Below are positions 1 through 10,291 of a stretch of DNA of 64,000 nucleotides, piece by piece. A program made the translations under genes and the position numbers. The DNA comes from an uncultured Roseateles sp. (GTDB lineage: Bacteria; Pseudomonadota; Gammaproteobacteria; Burkholderiales; Burkholderiaceae_C). Location: contig NZ_OY729424.1 in the NCBI RefSeq assembly GCF_963422335.1, positions 6,386,001-6,450,000 of the forward strand, in the 5' to 3' direction. The notes below the pieces were generated by a model that worked only from the letters and a program-made list of their open reading frames with translations, was not told the DNA's origin and did no database searches. Positions within the stretch are counted from its first letter, which is position 1. Each line of letters starts with the position of its first letter.

Positions 1-1566
1 CGCGCAGGCCTCGACGAGGTGAGGCTGAACTCGCGCTTTGCCGGCGAGGCCTATGCCGGTGGCGGGGTCTGGCGCTATTTCAAGACCGACACGCCGCAGA
101 CGCCTATCACCATGTCCGCCGGCCCCCTGGTTGCCGTCGGTGCCGGCGCCGCGCCAGGCAGCCTGGCCGCCCAGGGCTATTACGTGCGCGAACGCATCTT
201 CCACGACGAGACCGACGCGCAATCGAACCAGAGCGCGCAATACCTGGAAGACCGCTACCAGGTGAACAGGGATTTGCTGCTGATCGCCGGCCTGCGCAAC
301 GAGCAGTTCGTCAACAAGAACGGCGATGGCCAGACCTTCATCAAGATGGGCAACCAGCTGCTGCCCCGCTTTGCCGCCGCCTGGGATGCCAACGGCGATG
401 CCTCGCTGAAGGTCTTCGGCAGCGCCGGCCGCTATGCCATACAGCTGCCCACCGCCGCGGCCGTGCGCGGCGCCAGCCGCTCGACCCTGACCGAGCAGTT
501 CTACACCTACACCGGTGTCGATGCCCAGGGCCAGCCCACCGGCCGCCAGGAGCTGACCGGCGTGCGCTCGGTCAACAACGAGGTCGGCCAGGCCAAGGAC
601 GCCAGGAGCGTGGCCGCCACCGACCTCAAGCCCGCCTACCAGGACGAGCTGACCCTGGGCTTCGAGAAGGCGCTGAACCCCAGCTTCAACTTCGGCGGCA
701 AGCTGACCTACCGCGTGATGAAGACAGCCATCGACGACTTCTGCGATGCCCGGCCGATGGAGCGCTGGCTCAAACGCCACCCCGAGATCGACGCATCGAA
801 GTACGCGCCACCCTCCTGCCTGCTGTTCAACCCCGGCCGCGCCAACACCTTCCTCGCGGACTTCTCGAACACCAAGGCCAACTACACCTCGGTCACGCTC
901 AGCAACGAGGATCTGGGCGGCTACGAGTCGGCGCGCCGCACCTACGTCGCCATCGACCTGTTTGCCGAGCATCCGCTGCGTGACGGCTGGTATGGCCGCG
1001 TCAACTACACCTGGTCGCGCAACAAGGGCAATACCGAGGGCCAGACCCGCTCCGAAACCGGCCAGACCGACATCGGCCAGACGCAGAGCTGGGACACGCC
1101 GGAGCTGATGGTGGGCGCCAACGGCCTGCTGCCCAACCACCGCGCGCACCAGATCAAGGCCTTCGGCTTCGTCGACCTGACGCCGCAATGGTCGCTGGGT
1201 GCGAATCTGCTGCTGGCCTCGGGCCGGCCGAAGAACTGCGTCGGCAACCAGCCGGCCAGCTTCGACCCGAACTACAACTACGGCTCGGCCTACTTCTTCT
1301 GCGACGGCAAGCCGGCACCGCGCGGCTCGGCCGGCAATCTGCCCTGGGACCAGCGCCTGGACCTGAATGTGGTCTACAAGCCCCAGCAGCTCAAGGGCCT
1401 GGCGCTCAAGGTCGACATGTTCAACGTCTTCAACCGCCAGATCACGCAGAACGTGGACGAAACCTACAACAGCGGCTCGCAGGTCAGCGCCACCTACGGC
1501 CGCGTGGTCAGCTACACCGACCCGCGCTCGGTCAAGCTGACGGTGAGCTACGAGCATTCGTTCTGA
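1..1566 (+). CDS. TonB-dependent receptor, C-terminal part (5' end outside window)
   Basis: The reading frame is open from base 1, so the plug and first strands lie upstream. The visible ~520 residues are an outer-membrane beta-barrel: alternating aromatic/polar strands, long loops rich in Asn, Gly and Asp, and a terminal strand ending VSYEHSF with the C-terminal Phe used by the BAM machinery. Phrases such as GLRNEQF and DMFNVFNRQ are typical of TonB receptors, perhaps the Oar-like branch. One extracellular loop carries a Cys pair (DDFCDAR and PPSCLLF) that may form a disulfide. The ligand cannot be told from this part. The gene ends at a strong hairpin and converges on a LytR-type regulator. 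Confidence 0.85.
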   Translation, partial: RAGLDEVRLNSRFAGEAYAGGGVWRYFKTDTPQTPITMSAGPLVAVGAGAAPGSLAAQGYYVRERIFHDETDAQSNQSAQYLEDRYQVNRDLLLIAGLRNEQFVNKNGDGQTFIKMGNQLLPRFAAAWDANGDASLKVFGSAGRYAIQLPTAAAVRGASRSTLTEQFYTYTGVDAQGQPTGRQELTGVRSVNNEVGQAKDARSVAATDLKPAYQDELTLGFEKALNPSFNFGGKLTYRVMKTAIDDFCDARPMERWLKRHPEIDASKYAPPSCLLFNPGRANTFLADFSNTKANYTSVTLSNEDLGGYESARRTYVAIDLFAEHPLRDGWYGRVNYTWSRNKGNTEGQTRSETGQTDIGQTQSWDTPELMVGANGLLPNHRAHQIKAFGFVDLTPQWSLGANLLLASGRPKNCVGNQPASFDPNYNYGSAYFFCDGKPAPRGSAGNLPWDQRLDLNVVYKPQQLKGLALKVDMFNVFNRQITQNVDETYNSGSQVSATYGRVVSYTDPRSVKLTVSYEHSF

Positions 1567-1585
1567 CGCAATCGCTGCAAGACCA

Positions 1586-1609
1586 GGGCCCGCTTCGGCG
1601 GGCCCTTCT
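1586..1609. terminator. Bidirectional intrinsic terminator between convergent genes
   Basis: A perfect 8-bp stem GGGCCCGC / GCGGGCCC closes a TTCG tetraloop and is followed by TTCTC. It lies 20 bases after the TonB receptor stop and 15 bases before the end of the convergent response regulator, so it could serve both transcripts. Confidence 0.75.
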
Positions 1610-1623
1610 CGGTAGGTCGGCGC

Positions 1624-2403
1624 TCAAGCAAACAGCTTGCGCACATCCTTCACGAAGCGCTCGCTGACCACCACCTTGTCGCCCGAGCGCAGCGTCGCTT
1701 CGTAGGTGCTGTCGCCAGTCACGGCCAGCGTCGCCACTCCATTGCGACGAACAATGGCGGTGCGGTGCACGCGCAGGAACTGACCCGCGGGCAGGCGCTC
1801 CTCGATGGCACTCAGCGCCGAGCGGTGCAGTAGCACACGGCCGCGCAGATGCAGCTCGACATAGTTGCCGGCCGCGCTGATCCATTCGACATCGGCCAGT
1901 TCCACCTTCTCGACCAGGCCGACCGAGCGCACCGTCAGCGATTGCAGCGCCGGGCAGGGCTGGCCCGCAGCAAGGTCTTGCTGCTCGCGCAGAAAGCCGC
2001 CCATGGCCTCGACATAGTCGGCGCTCTGCTGCAGCGTCAAGGTCTGACTGGCACGGGCCAGCATGCTGGCAAAGCGCTGGTCATCGAAGGGCTTGAGCAG
2101 GTAGTCGAGCGCAAACACGTCGAAGGCACTCAGCGCATGTTCGTCGTAGGCCGTGACAAACACCACCAGTGGGGGCTTGGGGCTGCGGCACAGCTCGGCC
2201 GCGAAGCTCAGGCCGTTCTGGCGCGGCATCTGGATGTCCAGCAGCAGCAGGTCCACCGGGTGCTCGGCCATCACCACGCGGGCCTCGGCGGCGCTGGCGC
2301 AGCTGCCGATGCATTGCCAGTCCGGGTGCTCGCCGAGCGCCAGCATCAGGTTGCTGCGCGCCAGTGCCTCATCGTCAACGACCAGGGCTGTCCACGGATT
2401 CAT
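1624..2403 (-). CDS. LytR/AlgR-family response regulator (REC-LytTR)
   Basis: A cytoplasmic two-component regulator of 259 residues. An N-terminal receiver has VVDDE and phospho-acceptor Asp56 in LLLLDIQMP, then LLKPF with the conserved Lys. A C-terminal LytTR DNA-binding domain has the signatures WISAAGNYVELHL and FLRVHRTAIV. The open frame continues upstream, but the start chosen is ATG at 2403 (MNPWTALVVDDE), because it begins 29 bases inside the end of the upstream kinase gene and gives a normal receiver N-terminus. The overlap implies translational coupling with that LytS-like kinase. Targets are unknown; the convergent TonB receptor is a neighbour, not an operon member. Confidence 0.9.
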   Translation of the reverse strand: MNPWTALVVDDEALARSNLMLALGEHPDWQCIGSCASAAEARVVMAEHPVDLLLLDIQMPRQNGLSFAAELCRSPKPPLVVFVTAYDEHALSAFDVFALDYLLKPFDDQRFASMLARASQTLTLQQSADYVEAMGGFLREQQDLAAGQPCPALQSLTVRSVGLVEKVELADVEWISAAGNYVELHLRGRVLLHRSALSAIEERLPAGQFLRVHRTAIVRRNGVATLAVTGDSTYEATLRSGDKVVVSERFVKDVRKLFA

Positions 2404-3508
2404 GCATTTCTCGCAAGGGGAAGAACAGATCCAGCTCGAAGCGGCCATCGGCCACACGGGTGTGCAGGCCCGCCGCATCCTCGCCATACAACATGGTCAG
2501 GCGCTGCCGGCTGGCCGCCAGGCCCATGCCGTGGCCAGCCTGGCGGGCGCCTTCGTCCGGCATCGGGTTGCTCACGCTCAGCGTCAACCGCGCGTCCTGG
2601 CGCCTGAGGCTCAGCACGATGCGGCCCCGCCCCTCATGGGCCTCAAGCCCGTGGCGGATGGCGTTCTCGACCAGGGGCTGGAACAGCAGCGGCGGGCAGG
2701 CGATGAGCGACCAATCGCCGTCGTCCAGCTGCCAAAGCAGCTGCAGGCCGGCGCCGAAGCGCAAGGTCTGCAGCTCCAGATAGTCACGCACGAAGTCCAG
2801 CTCCTGCTGCACCGAGACCCAGTCGGTCTGGCTGGCACGCAGGGCATAGCGCAGCAACTCACTGACGCGGCTCAGCGCGGACAGCGCCGTGTTGCGGTCG
2901 CTGCCGCGCACCAGGGCCGAGATGCTGTTCAGCGCATTGAACAGGAAGTGTGGCTCCAGTTGCCCCTGCAGCAGGGCCAGGCGCAGGCGCAGATTGTCGG
3001 TCTGCTCGCTCCGCCAGGCCTGCTCGCGCTGTTGCGCATTGCGCCGGGCGGTCATGCCCACCTGGAAGATGAAGGTGCCACTGGCCAGCAACAGGTCATA
3101 GAACCGGTTGAACCAGGTGGGTTGCAGCAACGTCGGCCACCACAGCCCCAGCGGCTTGCCGTCCTGCAGCAGCTGGACGACAGTCAGGTAGGCCATCCAC
3201 ACAGGCATGAACAACGCCATGCTCGCCAAATAGGCCAGCAGCATCGCCCGGGGCTCCGACCACCACCGCGGCCAGCGCCGCGCGTGCAGGAAGAAGCCCC
3301 AGCTGAGCAGGACAAAAGGCGGAAACAGCGGCAGCACATCCCACAACACCAGCCCGAAGCCCAGCGGCCGGCGCCCCGGACGCAGGGAATCGCTGCTGAT
3401 GGACAAGGCCAGCAGCAGGCAAATACCCAGCCAAACCACGCAGCAGGTGAACAAGGCGCGCAACCAGGCGCGTGCAGGAGTGGGAGAGGAAGTGGTCATC
3501 GGCGCCAT
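2375..3508 (-). CDS. LytS/YehU-type sensor histidine kinase
   Basis: A membrane kinase of 377 residues that should phosphorylate the overlapping LytTR regulator. Four hydrophobic segments fill roughly residues 12-155. The His_kinase family box EPHFLFNALNSISALVRG follows at about 185, then an HATPase domain with the N box PLVENAIRHGLE and G-rich GHGMGLAASRQRL. There is no HAMP or PAS domain, as is usual for this class. The start is uncertain: ATG at 3508 (MAPMTTSS) has GGGG about 6 bases upstream, while ATG at 3523 would add five residues. The signal sensed is unknown. Confidence 0.88.
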   Translation of the reverse strand: MAPMTTSSPTPARAWLRALFTCCVVWLGICLLLALSISSDSLRPGRRPLGFGLVLWDVLPLFPPFVLLSWGFFLHARRWPRWWSEPRAMLLAYLASMALFMPVWMAYLTVVQLLQDGKPLGLWWPTLLQPTWFNRFYDLLLASGTFIFQVGMTARRNAQQREQAWRSEQTDNLRLRLALLQGQLEPHFLFNALNSISALVRGSDRNTALSALSRVSELLRYALRASQTDWVSVQQELDFVRDYLELQTLRFGAGLQLLWQLDDGDWSLIACPPLLFQPLVENAIRHGLEAHEGRGRIVLSLRRQDARLTLSVSNPMPDEGARQAGHGMGLAASRQRLTMLYGEDAAGLHTRVADGRFELDLFFPLREMHESVDSPGR

Positions 3509-3698
3509 GAAACCCCGCGGCATGAGCTTGCGGCAGGCTGGTCCACTGTAGACGACGGGTCGGCACGGCGCGCCCGGTTTGGCCCCCTCGATTTCGGGGT
3601 TTCGTCCCAGTCCTGCAACAAAGACGGGCCTGTGCTTCAATAGCCGCCGTGCCCGAGACAGGGGATGGCACATGTCAACGCAACATCTGGAGATACTG

Positions 3699-4166
3699 AT
3701 GATCAAGCTGACTGTGAATGGCAAAGCGGTGTCGCTAGACGCCGATCCCGAGATGCCCCTGCTGTGGGCCCTGCGTGAGGATTTGCAGCTCACCGGCACC
3801 AAGTTCGGCTGCGGCATGGCGCTGTGCGGCGCCTGCACCGTGCACCTCGATGGCCAGCCGGTGCGCGCCTGCTCGACCCCGATCTCCGCCGCCGCCGGCA
3901 AGAAGGTGACGACGATAGAGGGCGTGGGCGAGAGCAAGACAGGCAAGGCCGTGCAGGCCGCCTGGACCAAGATCGATGTGCCGCAGTGCGGCTACTGCCA
4001 GAGCGGCCAGATCATGAGCGCCTGCGCGCTGCTCGCGGCCAAGAAGTCGCCCAGCGACGCCGACATCGACAACGCGATGAGCGGCAATATCTGCCGTTGC
4101 GGCACCTACAACCAGATCCGGGCAGCTATTCATGCCGCCTCGGTGTCGCTGGCAAAGGGGGCCTGA
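3699..4166 (+). CDS. Molybdenum hydroxylase [2Fe-2S] subunit (IorA/aldehyde-oxidase type)
   Basis: The small iron-sulfur subunit of a two-subunit xanthine-oxidase-family hydroxylase, 155 residues. The plant-ferredoxin-type cluster ligands are Cys38, Cys43, Cys46 and Cys58; the second, helical cluster is bound by Cys97, Cys100, Cys132 and Cys134 (CGYC ... CRC). It passes electrons from the molybdopterin subunit encoded two bases downstream. ATG at 3699 has GGAG eight bases upstream; an alternative ATG at 3672 with AGGGG would add nine residues. The substrate could be an aldehyde or an N-heteroaromatic; isoquinoline 1-oxidoreductase is the best-known relative. No cytochrome c subunit gene is adjacent. 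Confidence 0.9.
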   Translation: MIKLTVNGKAVSLDADPEMPLLWALREDLQLTGTKFGCGMALCGACTVHLDGQPVRACSTPISAAAGKKVTTIEGVGESKTGKAVQAAWTKIDVPQCGYCQSGQIMSACALLAAKKSPSDADIDNAMSGNICRCGTYNQIRAAIHAASVSLAKGA

Positions 4167-4168
4167 AC

Positions 4169-6328
4169 ATGGACAGCACCACCACCGTTCGATCGAACAG
4201 CCGCCGCCAGTTCCTGAAGACCAGCACGGGTGCCGCCCTGGTCGTCGGCTTCGCCCTGCCCGCGGCGCTGACCCGGGCGCAGGCGCAACAGGCGCAGAGC
4301 AACACCTTCGCGCCGAACGCCTGGCTGCGCATCACGCCGGACAACAAGGTCACCGTGGTCTGCGGCTCGGCCGAGATGGGCCAGGGCGTGCTGACCGCCA
4401 TCCCTATGCTGCTGGCCGAGGAGCTGGACGCCGACTGGCAGCTCGTTGGCGTCGAGCAGGCGCCGGTCGATCAGGCCTATAACAATCCGATGTTCGGCAT
4501 GCAGGCCACCGGCGGCAGCACCACTGTGCGTGCGCACTGGACGCCGCTGCGCGAGGCCGGTGCTGCCGCCCGCGAAATGCTGGTGGCCGCCGCCGCAGCG
4601 CAATGGAAGGTCGAGCCTGCCAGCCTGCGCACTGAGCTCAGCCACGTGATCGGACCTGGCGGCAAGAAGCTCAGCTACGGCGCGCTGGTCGCCGACGCCT
4701 CCAAGCAGTCGGTCCCGACCAAGCCCGCGCTGAAGGCGCCCAAGGATTTCAAGATCCTCGGCAAGCCGACCAACCGGCTCGACACCCCGGCCAAGATCAA
4801 TGGCACAGCCAAGTTCGGCATCGACGCCCATCTGGACGGCCTGCTGGTGGCCGTGATGGCGCGCGCGCCGCTGCCCGGCGCCAAGGTCAGGAGCCTGAAG
4901 GACGACAAGGCCAAGGCCGTCAAGGGCGTGGCCCAGGTCATCCCCCTGCCCAGCGGCGTGGCCGTGCTGGCCAGTGGCTATTGGGCTGCAAAAAAGGGCC
5001 GCGACGCGCTGGAGATCGAATGGGATCTGGGCGACAAGGCCGCGCTGTCATCGGAACAGGTCAGCGCGATGCTGGCCGACGGTGCGGCCAAGGCCGATGC
5101 GGTGGCCAAGACCAGCGGCGACATCACGGCCGGCCTGGCCGGCGGCGCCAAGCGGCTGAGCGCGCAGTACGAGGCGCCCTATCTGGCCCATGCCTGCATG
5201 GAACCCTTGAACTGCACGGCCTGGGTGCGCGGCGACGCCGTCGAGATCTGGGCCGGCACGCAGAGCCAGGGCCCGGCCCAGGGCATCTTGTCGCAGGTGG
5301 CCCAGGCCACACCGGCCAAGGTGAAGATCAACACCATGCTGCTGGGCGGGGGCTTCGGCCGCCGCTTTGCGCCGGATTTCACCATCGACGCGACCCTGCT
5401 GTCCAAGATCAGCGGCCGGCCGGTGAAGCTGATCTACAGCCGTGAAGACGACATGATGGCCGGCTTCTACCGCCCCGCCTCGGTGGCCCAATTCGAGGGC
5501 GCGCTGGACGACAAGGGCCGCCCGACCGCGCTGAGCGTCGGGGTCGGCTCACCATCCATCATGGCCGCCTCGGGCTTCATGAAGATCCCCGACAGCGGCG
5601 TCGATGCCATGGCGATGGAAGGCGTCGAGGACCATCCCTACGACATCGCCCACCAGCGCATCGCCTACGGCCGGCGCGAGCCGGGCCCCCAGGTCTGGTT
5701 CTGGCGCTCGGTGGGTCATTCGCAGAACATCTTCTTCACCGAAAGCTTCATCGACGAGATGGCCGCCGCCGCCAAGGCCGACCCGTTCGAGTTCCGCCGC
5801 TCGCTGCTGAGCACGCAGCCGCGCTACAAGGCGGTGCTGGAGCTGGCCGCGCAAAAGGCGGGCTGGGGCAAGAAGCTGGCCAAGGGCCACTTCCACGGCA
5901 TCGCCGTGGCGCAGAGCTTCGGCACCTATGTGGCCGAAGTGGCCGAGGTATCGGTGGCGGCTGACGGCACGCCCCGGGTGCACCGCGTCGTGGCCGCGGT
6001 CGATTGCGGCATGACGGTCAACCCGCAGACGATTGCCCGCCAGATCGAGGGCGCCATCGTCTACGGCCTGTCGGCCGCGCTGTACGGCAAGATCACGCTG
6101 AAGAACGGCCGCGTCGAGCAGAGCAACTTCCACGACTACCCGGTCTTGCGCATGAACGAGATGCCCAAGGTGGAAGTGCATCTGCTGACGTCGACCGAGG
6201 CGCCTGGCGGCATCGGCGAGCCCGGCACGCCGCCGATCGCTCCGGCCGTGACCAACGCGATCTTTGCCGCGACGGGCAAGCGCATACGCAGCCTGCCCAT
6301 CGACACGGCCTTGCTGAAGAAGGCCTGA
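4169..6328 (+). CDS. Molybdopterin-binding xanthine-oxidase-family subunit (IorB type)
   Basis: The large catalytic subunit, 719 residues, likely periplasmic. It begins with a Tat signal (SRRQFLKTSTG with R12-R13, then a hydrophobic run and an Ala-rich cleavage region). Tat export of the folded cofactor-loaded complex is typical of the IorB group, whose small subunit lacks a signal and travels with it. Molybdopterin-dinucleotide contacts include LLGGGFGRRF, and the catalytic glutamate motif GIGEPGTPP lies near the C-terminus. It starts two bases after the [2Fe-2S] subunit stop, so the two are one operon. Hydroxylation of an aldehyde or N-heterocycle is likely; the substrate is not readable from sequence. 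A convergent hairpin follows. Confidence 0.9.
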   Translation: MDSTTTVRSNSRRQFLKTSTGAALVVGFALPAALTRAQAQQAQSNTFAPNAWLRITPDNKVTVVCGSAEMGQGVLTAIPMLLAEELDADWQLVGVEQAPVDQAYNNPMFGMQATGGSTTVRAHWTPLREAGAAAREMLVAAAAAQWKVEPASLRTELSHVIGPGGKKLSYGALVADASKQSVPTKPALKAPKDFKILGKPTNRLDTPAKINGTAKFGIDAHLDGLLVAVMARAPLPGAKVRSLKDDKAKAVKGVAQVIPLPSGVAVLASGYWAAKKGRDALEIEWDLGDKAALSSEQVSAMLADGAAKADAVAKTSGDITAGLAGGAKRLSAQYEAPYLAHACMEPLNCTAWVRGDAVEIWAGTQSQGPAQGILSQVAQATPAKVKINTMLLGGGFGRRFAPDFTIDATLLSKISGRPVKLIYSREDDMMAGFYRPASVAQFEGALDDKGRPTALSVGVGSPSIMAASGFMKIPDSGVDAMAMEGVEDHPYDIAHQRIAYGRREPGPQVWFWRSVGHSQNIFFTESFIDEMAAAAKADPFEFRRSLLSTQPRYKAVLELAAQKAGWGKKLAKGHFHGIAVAQSFGTYVAEVAEVSVAADGTPRVHRVVAAVDCGMTVNPQTIARQIEGAIVYGLSAALYGKITLKNGRVEQSNFHDYPVLRMNEMPKVEVHLLTSTEAPGGIGEPGTPPIAPAVTNAIFAATGKRIRSLPIDTALLKKA

Positions 6329-6335
6329 CGGGTTT

Positions 6336-6364
6336 GCAGGCTGGCGGCCGGGCCGCCCGCCTGC
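6336..6364. terminator. Hairpin between convergent molybdenum hydroxylase and livK genes
   Basis: Nested inverted repeat: GCAGG ... CCTGC outside, GGCGGC / GCCGCC inside with a CGG loop. It lies eight bases after one stop codon and 23 before the other. There is no clear T tract on either strand, so termination efficiency is uncertain. Confidence 0.5.
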
Positions 6365-6386
6365 ATTCACTTCATCAACGTACCGA

Positions 6387-7529
6387 TCAGCGAACGACGG
6401 CGATTTCGCTGCGAGCACCACCCTTGTAGGTGTACAGCGTCAGCGCGCCGTTCTTGATGTCGCCCTTGTTGTCGAACGAGATCGTGCCGGTCACGCCCTT
6501 GTAGCCCTCGGTCTTGGCCAGCACCGGCAGGTACTTGGCCGGCTCGGCCGAACCGGCCTTGACCATGGCATCGACCAGCACGTTCAAGGCGTCGTAGACG
6601 TAGGGGGCATAGACCTGCACGTCCAGCTTGTACTTTTCCTTGAACTTGGCCTTGAAGGCTTCCAGCGACTTCTTGGACTCGCCCTCGACGCCACCGGCTT
6701 CGGCGCACACCACCTGGCCGTCACCCATGGTGCCGGCGGCCAGCTTGGGCAGCTCGCCCGAGCAGATGCCGTCGCCGCCCACGAACTTGGCTTCTATGCC
6801 CAGCTGCTTCATCTGGCGCAGCATCGGACCGGCCACGGCGTCCATGCCGCCGAAGAACACCACGTCGGGCTTCTTGCCCTTCAGGGAGGTCAGGATGGCG
6901 GTGAAGTCCGTGGCCTTGTCGTTGGTGAATTCACGGCCGACCAGCTTGCCGCCAGCGCCCTTGACGCCCTTTTCGAACTCGTCGGCCACGCCCTGGCCGT
7001 AGGCCGTGCGGTCGTCGATCACGGCAATCGCCTGGCCCTTCAGCTCCTTGGCGGCATAACGGCCCAGCGTGCCACCGAGATGCACGTCATCGGCGACGAC
7101 GCGGAAGGTCGTCTTGTAGCCGTTGCGGGTGAACTTGGGGTTGGTCGCCGACGGCGAGATCTGCGGAATGCCCGCATCGCTGTAGACCTTGGACGCGGGG
7201 ATGGAGGTGCCCGAGTTCAGGTGGCCGATCACGCCGTTGACCTTGGAGTCGACCAGCTTCTGCGCGGCGGCCGTGCCCTGCTTGGGATCGCCGGCGTCGT
7301 CTTCGGCCAGCAGTTCGAACTTGGCCTTCTTGCCGCCAATCATCACGCCCTTGGCATTCAGCTCGTCGATGGCCATGCGCGCGCCCAGCTCGTTGTCCTT
7401 GCCCAGGTGGGCAATCGCGCCGCTGGTCGGGCCCACGTGGCCGATCTTGACCACCAGGTCTTGCGCCATGGCCGAGCCGACCGAGGCCAGCAGCACCGCG
7501 CCGGCAATCACCTTCAATTGGGGTTTCAT
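6387..7529 (-). CDS. livK: Branched-chain amino acid ABC transporter, periplasmic binding protein
   Basis: A Leu/Ile/Val-binding-protein family protein of 380 residues with a Sec signal (MKPQLKVIAGAVLLASVGSAMA, cut before QD). It opens the mature chain with VVKIGHVGPTSGAIAHLGKDNELGARMAIDELN, the classic periplasmic-binding type 1 start. The start at 7529 has GGAG upstream. It is the last gene of the liv cluster, 141 bases downstream of livF. A short GGGC-GTTC-GCCC hairpin (about 7600-7611) in that gap could adjust the ratio of binding protein to membrane parts. The ligand could be a branched-chain amino acid or another small amide or acid; the fold alone does not decide. Confidence 0.92.
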   Translation of the reverse strand: MKPQLKVIAGAVLLASVGSAMAQDLVVKIGHVGPTSGAIAHLGKDNELGARMAIDELNAKGVMIGGKKAKFELLAEDDAGDPKQGTAAAQKLVDSKVNGVIGHLNSGTSIPASKVYSDAGIPQISPSATNPKFTRNGYKTTFRVVADDVHLGGTLGRYAAKELKGQAIAVIDDRTAYGQGVADEFEKGVKGAGGKLVGREFTNDKATDFTAILTSLKGKKPDVVFFGGMDAVAGPMLRQMKQLGIEAKFVGGDGICSGELPKLAAGTMGDGQVVCAEAGGVEGESKKSLEAFKAKFKEKYKLDVQVYAPYVYDALNVLVDAMVKAGSAEPAKYLPVLAKTEGYKGVTGTISFDNKGDIKNGALTLYTYKGGARSEIAVVR

Positions 7530-7670
7530 TGCAATCACTCCGTTGTGGTTGTCGAAGCCGCGGTGTCTCGGCACGGATGGCGCAGAGGCTGGGGCAGGCG
7601 GGCGTTCGCCCCTCGCGGCAACGGGCAGATCAGCCCGCGCATGATTTGGCCTGGTGGCTTATTCGCCCAC

Positions 7671-8387
7671 TCATTCGCCCAGATAAGCGGCCCGCACCTT
7701 GGGATCGTTGAGCAACTCCTTGGCGTCCCCACTCAAGGTGATCTTGCCCGAGTCCATCACATAGCCCCGGTTGGCCAGGCCCAAGGCCCGGCTGGCGTTC
7801 TGCTCGACCAGCAGTATCGTCACGCCCTGCTGGTGGATGTCGTTCACCACCTCGAATATCTTGTCCACCATGATGGGTGAGAGGCCCATGCTGGGCTCGT
7901 CCATCAGCAAGACCTTGGGCTTGGCCATCAAGGCGCGGCCCATGGCCAGCATCTGCTGCTCGCCGCCGGACATCGTGCCGGCGAGCTGATGTCTTCTCTC
8001 TTTGAGCCGCGGGAAGATGTTGAACACCTTCTCCATGTCGGCGTCGATGTCCTTGTCGGTGCGCACAAAGGCGCCCATCTGCAGGTTCTCGGTGATGGTC
8101 ATGCGGGTGAAGGTGCCGCGGCCCTCGGGCACCATCACCAGGCCCTGTTTGACCAGATCCCAGGCGCCCTGCCCTTTGATGGACTTGCCCATGAATTGCA
8201 CATCACCATCGGCCACCGGCTGGATGCCGGTGATGGCCTTGAGCGTCGTGGTCTTGCCCGCGCCGTTGGCCCCGATCAGGCTGACCAGCTCGCCCTCGCC
8301 GATCTCGAAGTCCACGCCCTTAACGGCCTTGATGCCACCGTAGGCCACGTTCAGGCCGACGACTTGAAGCAGGATGTTCTTTGCCAT
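7671..8387 (-). CDS. livF: Branched-chain amino acid ABC transporter ATP-binding protein LivF
   Basis: One of two cytoplasmic ATPase subunits of the HAAT-family importer, 238 residues, a usual length. Walker A is GANGAGKTT, the signature is MSGGEQQMLAMGRAL and Walker B is VLLMDEPSMGLSP. The C-terminus YVMDSGKITLSGDAKELLNDPKVRAAYLG is characteristic of LivF. It lies 14 bases after livG and shares its transcript. Confidence 0.95.
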   Translation of the reverse strand: MAKNILLQVVGLNVAYGGIKAVKGVDFEIGEGELVSLIGANGAGKTTTLKAITGIQPVADGDVQFMGKSIKGQGAWDLVKQGLVMVPEGRGTFTRMTITENLQMGAFVRTDKDIDADMEKVFNIFPRLKERRHQLAGTMSGGEQQMLAMGRALMAKPKVLLMDEPSMGLSPIMVDKIFEVVNDIHQQGVTILLVEQNASRALGLANRGYVMDSGKITLSGDAKELLNDPKVRAAYLGE

Positions 8388-8401
8388 GTGTTCTCTCCCG
8401 C

Positions 8402-9178
8402 TCAGTGGGCTTTGTGACCGGCGCCCAAGTAGGCTTCGATCACTTTCTCGTTGCGCTGCACGTCAAAGGGCGTGCCCTCGGCGATCTGCTTGCCGTAGTC
8501 GAGCACGGTGACGCGGTCGCACAGGCCCATCACCAGCTTGACGTCGTGTTCGATCAAGAGGATGGTGCGGCCGTCGTTGCGAATGCGGTCGATCAGCTCT
8601 CTGAGCACGACCTTCTCGGTGGCGTTCATGCCCGCCGCCGGTTCATCCAGGGCGATCAGCTTGGGGTCGGTGGCCAGGGCCCGGGCAATCTCCAGGCGGC
8701 GCTGGTCGCCGTAGCTGAGCGTCCGGGCCTTGAACTCGCTCATGTGGCCGATGCCGACGTAGTCGAGCAGCTCCTGCGCCCGCTTGGCGATCGCCGCCTC
8801 CTCGGCCTTGAAGCCCGGGGTGCGGAAGATGGCGCCCAGCAGGCCCGACTTGCTGCGCACATGGCGGCCGACCATCACATTCTCCAGCGCCGTCATTTCG
8901 GCGAACAGGCGGATGTTCTGGAAGGTGCGGGCAATGCCGGCCTTGGCGACTTCGTGCACGGCGCTGGGCTTGTACGGCGCGCCGCCGAGCTCGAAGCTGC
9001 CGGCGTCCGGTGTGTACAGGCCGGTGATGACGTTGAAGAAGGTGGTCTTGCCGGCGCCGTTGGGGCCGATCAGGCCATAGACCTGGCCCTTGGTGATGTT
9101 GATGCCGACCTCGGACAGGGCCTGCAACCCGCCAAAGCGCTTGGAGACACCGGCGACGTTCAGTACGGATTCAGTCAT
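8402..9178 (-). CDS. livG: Branched-chain amino acid ABC transporter ATP-binding protein LivG
   Basis: The second ATPase subunit, 258 residues. Walker A is GPNGAGKTT, Walker B LIALDEPAAGMN, and the signature LSYGDQRRLEIARAL is the LivG-type variant with Tyr-Gly in place of Ser-Gly-Gly. The C-terminus LDYGKQIAEGTPFDVQRNEKVIEAYLG is typical of LivG. It is 10 bases downstream of livM and 14 upstream of livF. LivG pairs with LivF on the LivH/LivM channel. Confidence 0.95.
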   Translation of the reverse strand: MTESVLNVAGVSKRFGGLQALSEVGINITKGQVYGLIGPNGAGKTTFFNVITGLYTPDAGSFELGGAPYKPSAVHEVAKAGIARTFQNIRLFAEMTALENVMVGRHVRSKSGLLGAIFRTPGFKAEEAAIAKRAQELLDYVGIGHMSEFKARTLSYGDQRRLEIARALATDPKLIALDEPAAGMNATEKVVLRELIDRIRNDGRTILLIEHDVKLVMGLCDRVTVLDYGKQIAEGTPFDVQRNEKVIEAYLGAGHKAH

Positions 9179-9188
9179 GGTGTCCTCC

Positions 9189-10280
<1,092 letters not shown>

Positions 10281-10291
10281 TGCTTGCTCCG

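Noticed and set aside
3824..4168. N-terminal extension of the molybdopterin subunit through the [2Fe-2S] gene
   Set aside because: The frame is open but its translation there is Arg-rich nonsense; the Tat signal starts exactly at ATG 4169.
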